Origin: Pseudomonas corrugata
GTDB taxonomy: Bacteria > Pseudomonadota > Gammaproteobacteria > Pseudomonadales > Pseudomonadaceae
Length of the DNA: 64,000 nucleotides
Assembly (NCBI RefSeq): GCF_001269905.1
Contig: NZ_LHVK01000015.1
Location: forward strand, 1 to 64,000
Direction: 5' to 3'
Part shown: positions 62,110-64,000 of the stretch, piece by piece
How positions within the stretch are numbered: the stretch's first letter is position 1
Layout of the letters: every line of letters starts with the position of its first letter
The notes under the pieces: generated by a model
Databases searched by the model: none
What the model was told of the DNA's origin: nothing
Seen by the model: the letters and a program-made list of their open reading frames with translations, nothing else
Translations under genes and position numbers: made by a program

Positions 62110-64000
62110 GTGCCCGTTCTGCGTCTTCCGCTTCTCCCTGCCACGGCAGGTAAACAGCACTGGGGCAATCTGCCCGGTGCCGCCCTGAGCCTGGCCATTG
62201 CCGAGGCTGCCAGCGCTGCAAAGCGCTTCACCCTGCTGCTGACCGCCGACAGCCAGAGCGCCGAGCGGCTGGAGCAGGAGCTGGGTTTCTTTGCCCCGGA
62301 TCTGCCGGTTCTGCATTTTCCGGACTGGGAAACCCTGCCCTACGATCTGTTCTCACCGCACCAGGACATCATTTCCCAGCGAATCGCCAGCCTCTATCGG
62401 TTGCCGGAGCTCAGTCATGGCGTTTTGGTAGTGCCGATCACCACTGCCCTACATCGCCTGGCGCCGACCCGGTTCCTGCTCGGCAGCAGCCTGGTGCTGG
62501 ATATCGGCCAGAAGCTGGATGTGGAGCAGATGCGCACCCGCCTGGAGGCCAGCGGCTATCGTTGCGTCGACACCGTGTACGAGCACGGCGAGTTCGCGGT
62601 ACGTGGCGCATTGATCGACCTGTTCCCGATGGGCAGCAAGCTGCCTTATCGCATCGACCTGTTCGATGACGAAATCGAAACCCTGCGTACCTTCGATCCG
62701 GAAAACCAGCGTTCCATCGACAAGGTTCAGTCGGTCCGCCTGTTGCCCGCCAAGGAATTCCCGCTGCAGAAGGACGCGGTAACCCGCTTCAAGGCGCGGT
62801 TTCGCGAACGCTTTGACGTGGATTTCCGGCGCTGCCCGATCTTCCAGGACCTGAGCAGCGGGATCACCCCTGCCGGCATCGAGTATTACCTGCCGCTGTT
62901 CTTCGAAGAGACCTCCACCCTGTTCGATTACCTGCCCCAGGACACCCAGGTGTTCTCGTTGCCAGGCATCGAACAGGCTGCGGAAAACTTCTGGAACGAC
63001 GTGCGCAATCGCTACGAAGAGCGTCGCGTCGACCCCTCCCGGCCTTTATTGCCACCCGCCGAGTTGTTCCTGCCGGTAGAGGACTGCTTCGCCCGTCTCA
63101 AGAACTGGCCGCGCGTGGTGGCGAGCCAGCAGGACGTGGAGACCGGCGTCGGCCGTGAACGCTTCCCCGCCAAGGCCCTGCCGGACCTGGCGATCGAAGC
63201 CAAGGCCACGCAGCCGTTGGCGGCGCTGGCAGGTTTTCTCGACGAGTTTCCCGGCCGCGTGCTGTTTACCGCCGAATCCGCCGGGCGACGCGAAGTACTA
63301 CTGGAATTGCTCGATCGGCTGAAGTTGCGACCAAAATCGGTCGAGAGCTGGCCGGATTTCGTCGCAAGCAAGGATCGACTGGCAATCACCATCGCACCGC
63401 TGGACGAGGGCCTGGTCCTCGACGATCCGGCGGTGGCGCTGGTGGCCGAAAGCCCGTTGTTCGGCCAGCGCGTCATGCAACGCCGACGTCGTGAGAAACG
63501 CGCCGATGCCGCCAACGACGCCGTCATCAAGAACCTCACCGAGCTGCGCGAAGGCGCGCCGGTGGTACACATCGACCACGGCGTGGGCCGCTACCTGGGC
63601 CTGGCGACACTGGAGATCGACAACCAGGCGGCGGAGTTCCTCACACTGGAATATGCCGAAGGCGCCAAACTCTACGTGCCCGTGGCGAACCTGCACCTGA
63701 TCGCACGCTATACCGGCAGCGACGATGCCCTGGCCCCGCTGCATCGCCTGGGCTCGGAAACCTGGCAGAAGGCCAAGCGCAAGGCCGCCGAGCAGGTGCG
63801 CGACGTGGCCGCCGAACTGCTGGACATCTACGCCCGCCGCGCCGCACGCGAAGGGTATGCCTTCGCCGACCCGAAAGCCGACTACGAAACCTTCAGCGCC
63901 GGTTTCCCGTTCGAGGAAACCGTCGACCAGCAGACCACCATCGAAGCCGTGCGCGCCGACATGCTCGCACCCAAGCCAATGGACCGGCTGGTATGCGGCG
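62110..64000 (+). CDS. mfd: Transcription-repair coupling factor Mfd, N-terminal part (cut by window end)
   Basis: GTG 62110 opens a frame without stop to the window end, 630 codons. Mfd removes stalled RNA polymerase and recruits UvrA. The UvrB-homology part (LPYDLFSPHQDIISQRIASL, VSRGALIDLFP-like VRGALIDLFPMGSKLPYRID) comes first, then the RNA-polymerase interaction domain (VVHIDHGVGRYLGLATLEID) near residue 485. The last codons read PKPMDRLVCG, directly before the Walker A of the translocase. The rest lies outside the window. Confidence 0.95.
   Translation, partial: MPVLRLPLLPATAGKQHWGNLPGAALSLAIAEAASAAKRFTLLLTADSQSAERLEQELGFFAPDLPVLHFPDWETLPYDLFSPHQDIISQRIASLYRLPELSHGVLVVPITTALHRLAPTRFLLGSSLVLDIGQKLDVEQMRTRLEASGYRCVDTVYEHGEFAVRGALIDLFPMGSKLPYRIDLFDDEIETLRTFDPENQRSIDKVQSVRLLPAKEFPLQKDAVTRFKARFRERFDVDFRRCPIFQDLSSGITPAGIEYYLPLFFEETSTLFDYLPQDTQVFSLPGIEQAAENFWNDVRNRYEERRVDPSRPLLPPAELFLPVEDCFARLKNWPRVVASQQDVETGVGRERFPAKALPDLAIEAKATQPLAALAGFLDEFPGRVLFTAESAGRREVLLELLDRLKLRPKSVESWPDFVASKDRLAITIAPLDEGLVLDDPAVALVAESPLFGQRVMQRRRREKRADAANDAVIKNLTELREGAPVVHIDHGVGRYLGLATLEIDNQAAEFLTLEYAEGAKLYVPVANLHLIARYTGSDDALAPLHRLGSETWQKAKRKAAEQVRDVAAELLDIYARRAAREGYAFADPKADYETFSAGFPFEETVDQQTTIEAVRADMLAPKPMDRLVCG

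Overview
The window is a chromosomal segment of a Pseudomonas, most likely of the P. fluorescens group. The basis is high GC, the protein sequences, gene orders that match what I recall of P. aeruginosa PAO1, and many copies of the 'GTGGGAGCGAGC..GCTCGCGA' REP repeat of fluorescent pseudomonads.

Layout. 1-1.2 kb is the 5' part of a group II intron on the minus strand, with the first 43 codons of its maturase running off the window; its exon side carries a promoter. 1.5-2.05 kb is a minus-strand tRNA operon (Arg, His, Leu) with promoter and terminator. 2.2-30 kb is mostly ordinary: folD, pbpG, a TerC-type membrane protein, nhaR, two MFS exporters, sstT, yceH, an AroE-like protein, an NCS2 purine permease, an arylamine N-acetyltransferase, xthA, two c-di-GMP enzymes, RNase T2, chrA, an MscS channel and an AraC/MFS divergent pair. 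One broken gene, an ArsN2-like acetyltransferase with its middle deleted, lies behind chrA. 31-42 kb is accessory: a structured RNA-like block, an orphan BrnA-type antitoxin with a possible toxin remnant, an SOS-box-controlled radical-SAM/DNA-repair pair, a Fic toxin-antitoxin pair, a PPP phosphatase, and a two-gene operon of superfamily 1 helicases placed between dusA and tal.

42-49 kb is the conserved block tal-rssC-rssB-mlaA-HAD-DUF4404-queF-cupredoxin-copRS. 51-64 kb is a second conserved block, lolCDE-pilZ-GDPD-sthA-apbE, then a citrate-type symporter, gap and the start of mfd, which is cut by the window end.

Genes working together: lolCDE exports lipoproteins from the inner membrane; rssB/rssC form a phosphatase/anti-sigma-antagonist switch; copRS plus the divergent cupredoxin answer to copper through a putative cop box; two GGDEF proteins and a PilZ protein belong to c-di-GMP signalling; the radical-SAM/TIGR03915 pair is probably SOS induced. 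The best candidate for an undescribed system is the two-helicase operon (38513-42234). The most clear-cut hidden feature is the group II intron at the left edge, supported by paired IBS/EBS sequences; a second intron-like 5' end inside it raises the possibility of a twintron.
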